8,420 nt of DNA from an uncultured Lachnospiraceae bacterium. Its GTDB lineage: Bacteria > Bacillota > Clostridia > Lachnospirales > Lachnospiraceae. The notes under the pieces were generated by a model, which did not search any database, was not told where the DNA came from, and saw nothing but the letters and a program-made list of their open reading frames with translations. Positions 6,206 through 8,420 of the stretch are shown in pieces; the first letter of the stretch is position 1; each line of letters begins with the position of its first letter. Position numbers and translations under genes: made by a program. The DNA is taken from NCBI GenBank assembly GCA_946409475.1, contig CAMJWQ010000141.1, positions 1-8,420 of the forward strand, in the 5' to 3' direction.

Positions 6206-6628
6206 TTATTTAGATTGCATAACAATAATTCCCGTGATAATCAGGCTCAGACCTATCCATTTTCCTTTCTGCAGTTTTACGACCTTCGCCCCAAATAACC
6301 CCCATTGGTCAATGATAAGAGAAAATACGGTCTGTCCGAAAAGCCCCAGGGCCAGGGTAACGGCTACTCCCAAATGGGAATAGGTCAGATTGTTAAAAAC
6401 TACCGTAGCTACTCCGACAGCCCCTCCGCTGTAAAGATACCAGGGATGCTTTTCGGAAGCAGTCCACTTTTCTTTTTTTATCACCAATACCAGAATAATA
6501 GCCAAAAGTCCTGTTAAATGGATGAATACGGTAGCCGTATAATTACCGCAGGTATCTGCCAATACTCCGTTAATCATGATCATAACTGCCAGAATAACGC
6601 CGTCTAATAATGCTAATAATGTACTCAT
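6206..6628 (-). CDS. YdcZ-type DMT half-transporter, first of a pair
   Basis: A 140-residue YdcZ/DUF606 membrane protein with hydrophobic segments at about residues 4-24, 31-50, 65-80, 85-106 and 122-137. The segment from N80 to G113, including NLTYSHLGVA and LGLFGQTVFSLIIDQWG, is the most recognisable family block. AGGAG (6640-6636) lies 7 bases before the ATG. It leads a two-gene unit with the half-transporter at 6185-5736 and is transcribed away from the YeiL-like regulator at 6784. The Crp-type palindrome in the shared intergenic region is placed to activate it. The pairing with a Crp/Fnr regulator suggests a condition-induced exporter or importer, but the substrate cannot be read from the sequence. 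Confidence 0.85.
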   Translation of the reverse strand: MSTLLALLDGVILAVMIMINGVLADTCGNYTATVFIHLTGLLAIILVLVIKKEKWTASEKHPWYLYSGGAVGVATVVFNNLTYSHLGVAVTLALGLFGQTVFSLIIDQWGLFGAKVVKLQKGKWIGLSLIITGIIVMQSK

Positions 6629-6655
6629 GCTTCTGCTCCTTTTATTGTTTTCCTA

Positions 6656-6684
6656 ATTATATAAAAACAATTTGCATCATTGTA
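6656..6684 (-). promoter_or_regulatory. Putative promoter of the DMT pair, with a poor -35
   Basis: On the - strand a perfect TATAAT (6661-6656) predicts a start at about 6649. At the -35 distance there is only TACAAT (6684-6679), a poor match. A good -10 with a weak -35 next to an activator palindrome is the usual design of an activator-dependent promoter. Confidence 0.55.
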
Positions 6685-6698
6685 TGACATATGTCACA
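6683..6698. promoter_or_regulatory. Crp/Fnr-type operator in the divergent intergenic region
   Basis: TATGA-CATATG-TCACA differs by one base from the Crp-type consensus TGTGA-N6-TCACA and contains the perfect 12-base palindrome TGACATATGTCA (6685-6696). Its centre (6690.5) is exactly 41.5 bases upstream of the start predicted from the DMT TATAAT box, the class II activator position. The obvious candidate ligand is the YeiL-like protein encoded immediately to the right. Confidence 0.6.
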
Positions 6699-6720
6699 AT
6701 AAAATTAAAACTTACGGCAT

Positions 6721-6748
6721 TTGATTCATTTACATAAATCTGTTAGAA
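6721..6748 (+). promoter_or_regulatory. Weak promoter candidate for the YeiL-like regulator
   Basis: TTGATT (6721-6726), a 16-base spacer and TTAGAA (6743-6748) are the best housekeeping-like boxes before the regulator gene. The -10 match is poor, so this is only a tentative placement. Confidence 0.28.
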
Positions 6749-6783
6749 GCACAGGTCAATAAAACCGGTGAGAGGAGGAAAGC

Positions 6784-7449
6784 ATGCAAAGAATTACCGA
6801 TAAGCAAAAAATAAGTACCTATATCAGGCAATATCATTTAGTATCCATTTTTCCGGAGGAAATCTTACCCTATATTCAATTATTTCTTTTCCAAAAAGGG
6901 GATTATATATGCAGAACAAATGAAAAATTGCAGTACATATACTTTTTTGTGGAGGGAAGAGTAAAGGCATTTACCATATTAGCCAACGGCAGATCATTTC
7001 TACACACCTTTTATCAGGATTTTGAAGTGATCGGTGACGTGGAATTCTCCAACGGCAAGAATATTTATTCTGATGTGCAGGCAATTTCAGATACCTATTG
7101 TCTGGGCATTTCCATGAAATACAGAACCATATTATCGGATAATAAACAGTTTATGCATTTTATTACCCTGCATCTGGCCGATAAGCTCATGCGGTCTTCT
7201 CAAAATGACAGCATTAATTTATACTATCCTCTTGAAAACCGTTTGGCCAGTTATATTATCCATACATCAGAAAATGAATTATTTCATGAGAATTTAACGG
7301 ATGTTTCGGATTTACTGGCAACCAGCTATCGTCATTTATTAAGAACCCTGCAAAAATTTTGTAAGGAAGGAATTTTAAAGCATACCAATAGGGGATATCA
7401 AATCAGTGCAAAGCATAAGCTTGAGATACTGGGTAAGGATGTATATTAA
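6784..7449 (+). CDS. Crp/Fnr-family transcription regulator, YeiL-like
   Basis: A 221-residue cytoplasmic DNA-binding regulator. It has an N-terminal beta-roll sensor domain (about 22-115, with the pattern F36-QKGDYI and YFFVEGRVKAF), a long dimerisation helix (about 120-145) and a C-terminal winged helix-turn-helix (about 150-212). The HTH reads LTDVSDLLATSYRHLLRTLQKF, with the recognition helix at about 181-192. The Arg-Ser pair of the cAMP-binding cassette is missing (GDVEFSNGKNIYSDVQA, 84-100), so cAMP is unlikely to be the ligand. There is no Fnr-type N-terminal cysteine cluster; C43, C106 and C193 are the only cysteines. AGGAGG at 6773-6778, 5 bases upstream, fixes the start. It is divergent from the YdcZ pair and probably controls it. 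E. coli YeiL is linked to survival in nitrogen-starved stationary phase. The effector here is unknown. Confidence 0.85.
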   Translation: MQRITDKQKISTYIRQYHLVSIFPEEILPYIQLFLFQKGDYICRTNEKLQYIYFFVEGRVKAFTILANGRSFLHTFYQDFEVIGDVEFSNGKNIYSDVQAISDTYCLGISMKYRTILSDNKQFMHFITLHLADKLMRSSQNDSINLYYPLENRLASYIIHTSENELFHENLTDVSDLLATSYRHLLRTLQKFCKEGILKHTNRGYQISAKHKLEILGKDVY

Positions 7450-7452
7450 TAT

Positions 7453-7471
7453 CTTTCTGCAGGGCAGAAGG
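7453..7471. terminator. Hairpin between converging genes, weak terminator candidate
   Basis: CTTTCTGC and GCAGAAGG form an 8-bp stem (one wobble pair) with a 3-base loop, just after the regulator's stop and before the exonuclease stop at 7508. No T run follows on either strand, so it is not a canonical intrinsic terminator, though its position between converging genes suits one. Confidence 0.3.
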
Positions 7472-7507
7472 GGCAAACAGGGTATTCTGGTATAATGAAA
7501 ATACAAA

Positions 7508-8263
7508 TTATAAATCCAGTTCACATTCTACAGGGCAATGATCGGAACCATAAACTTCATTATGTATTCCGGCAGACAGCAGCTTATTCTCCAGTCTGTT
7601 GGAAATCAAGAAATAATCAATTCTCCACCCTGCATTTTTCTCTCTGGCCCGAAACCGGTAGGACCACCAGGTATAAGCTCCCGTCATTTCCGGATTAAAA
7701 TAACGGTAGGTATCCGTAAAGCCGGCATCCAGCAAATCCGTAAATTTGTTTCTTTCTTCTATGGTAAATCCTGCATTTTTCTGATTGGTCTTAGGATTCT
7801 TTAAGTCAATTTCTTTATGGGCCACATTCAAATCCCCGCATATAATTACCGGCTTGCTTTTATCCAGCTCACCGACAAAGGAACGAAATTCCTCTTCCCA
7901 ACTCATGCGATAGGGAAGTCTGGCCAGCTCATTCTGCGAATTAGGTGTATATACCGTAATCAAATAAAAATTTTCATATTCCAATGTAATAACACGCCCC
8001 TCTTTATCATGTTCTTCCCTGCCCATTCCCATCCTCACCGACATAGGCGTATGCCTGGTAAAAACGGCCGTTCCAGAGTAGCCTTTTTTTTCCGCATAAT
8101 TCCAATACTGTTCATAGCCTTCATATAAAACATCCACCTGTCCTGCCTGTAATTTTGTCTCCTGAAGGCAGAAGAAGTCCGCATCCATACTTTCAAAAAA
8201 ATCGGTAAAACCCTTTTGCAGACAGGCCCGCAATCCATTCACATTCCATGATAAGAATTTCAT
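7508..8263 (-). CDS. exoA: Exodeoxyribonuclease III (AP endonuclease, ExoA/XthA family)
   Basis: A DNA base-excision repair enzyme of the endonuclease/exonuclease/phosphatase fold. It cuts the backbone at abasic sites and removes 3' blocking groups. All catalytic positions are visible: N7 in SWNVNGLRA, E35 in LQETKLQ, Y105 in VYTPNSQ, D144 and N146 in GDLNVAH, D216 in RIDYFLIS, and D241-H242 in GSDHCPVE. The 251-residue length is normal for the Bacillus ExoA type. GGAGGAG at 8275-8269 lies 5 bases before the ATG, which is a strong start. It converges on the YeiL-like regulator with 58 bases between stops and has no apparent functional link to it. No confident promoter is seen in the 79 bases between this gene and the possible partial ORF to its right. 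Confidence 0.96.
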   Translation of the reverse strand: MKFLSWNVNGLRACLQKGFTDFFESMDADFFCLQETKLQAGQVDVLYEGYEQYWNYAEKKGYSGTAVFTRHTPMSVRMGMGREEHDKEGRVITLEYENFYLITVYTPNSQNELARLPYRMSWEEEFRSFVGELDKSKPVIICGDLNVAHKEIDLKNPKTNQKNAGFTIEERNKFTDLLDAGFTDTYRYFNPEMTGAYTWWSYRFRAREKNAGWRIDYFLISNRLENKLLSAGIHNEVYGSDHCPVECELDL

Positions 8264-8342
8264 ATTTACTCCTCCGTGATTTCTCTTTTCTCTTTATCCA
8301 ATGATAAATATTAAGTGTGTGATTTATCCGGATTTTCCACTT

Positions 8343-8420
8343 TTAATGTCCTTCATAGAAATTTTCCAAAAGTGTAATACCGGCTTTCGTTTTAAAATAT
8401 TTATTTTTTAAATTTAAAAT
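8343..8420 (-). CDS. Possible C-terminal end of a protein, cut by the window edge
   Basis: On the - strand a frame is open from the window edge to a TAA at 8345-8343. It would encode 25 residues ending KAGITLLENFYEGH, with ordinary-looking codon use (ACG AAA GCC GGT ATT) in the last 17 codons; the start of the fragment is very AT-rich. If real, it is the 3' end of a gene lying upstream of exoA on the same strand. I do not recognise the peptide, and a frame this short is weak evidence. Confidence 0.28.
   Translation of the reverse strand: MLNLKNKYFKTKAGITLLENFYEGH

Noticed and set aside
7491..7496. TATAAT on the + strand in the gap between the regulator and exonuclease III
   Set aside because: No -35 box at a suitable distance and no + strand gene follows; probably chance in AT-rich DNA.
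7817..8128. 103-codon + strand open frame opposite exonuclease III
   Set aside because: The - strand frame has all exonuclease III catalytic motifs, so the + strand frame is a by-product.
8303..8328. GATAAAT/ATTTATC inverted repeat upstream of exonuclease III as a terminator of the gene to the right
   Set aside because: The 7-bp stem is entirely AT-rich apart from one pair, the loop is 12 bases and no T run follows, so it is too weak to call.

Overview
The window looks like chromosomal DNA of a low-GC Firmicute, most likely a clostridium of the Lachnospiraceae type. This rests on AT-rich intergenic DNA, AGGAGG-type ribosome binding sites, and proteins closest in motif content to Bacillus/Clostridium homologues (YkpA-like ABC-F, ExoA-like exonuclease III). 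Taxonomy is an inference from style, not from a marker gene. No transposase, phage gene, CRISPR array, tRNA or rRNA was recognised.

Layout. Positions 1-374 are non-coding or carry only a tiny leader ORF. They hold a very strong hairpin (227-264) with short complementary segments upstream of it, then a promoter-like sequence and the start of an ABC-F ATPase gene on the + strand (375-2012). From 2084 to 6628 everything is on the - strand, in three or four transcription units. These are a split ChrA-type chromate/anion transporter pair (3179 to 2084), a NudC-type NADH pyrophosphatase/NAD-decapping enzyme (4181 to 3339), a CyuA/UPF0597 cysteine desulfidase (5560 to 4289) and two tandem YdcZ-type DMT half-transporters (6628 to 5736). 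A YeiL-like Crp/Fnr regulator (6784-7449, +) is divergent from the transporter pair. Exonuclease III (8263 to 7508, -) converges on the regulator, and the last 78 bases may encode the C-terminus of another - strand protein.

How the parts work together. Most genes are standalone housekeeping or stress functions. Two arrangements look like regulated modules. First, the regulator and the DMT pair share a 155-bp divergent intergenic region. It carries a Crp-type palindrome (TATGA-N6-TCACA) centred exactly at -41.5 from the predicted start of the DMT transcript, the classic class II activator position. Second, the ABC-F gene is preceded by a leader with a 16-bp terminator hairpin and a ladder of alternating GGCTT/AAGCC segments next to a possible 27-codon or 11-codon ORF. 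This resembles the ribosome-mediated attenuators known for antibiotic-responsive ABC-F genes. A separate promoter-like sequence between hairpin and gene leaves this open.

The most anomalous non-coding piece is a 93-bp segment (5647-5739) bounded by inverted CTAGTACA repeats. It has a GC-rich core and supplies the stop codon of the second DMT gene, so it may be a small dispersed repeat. I did not find a convincing new multi-gene system. The best leads are these regulatory and repeat structures.
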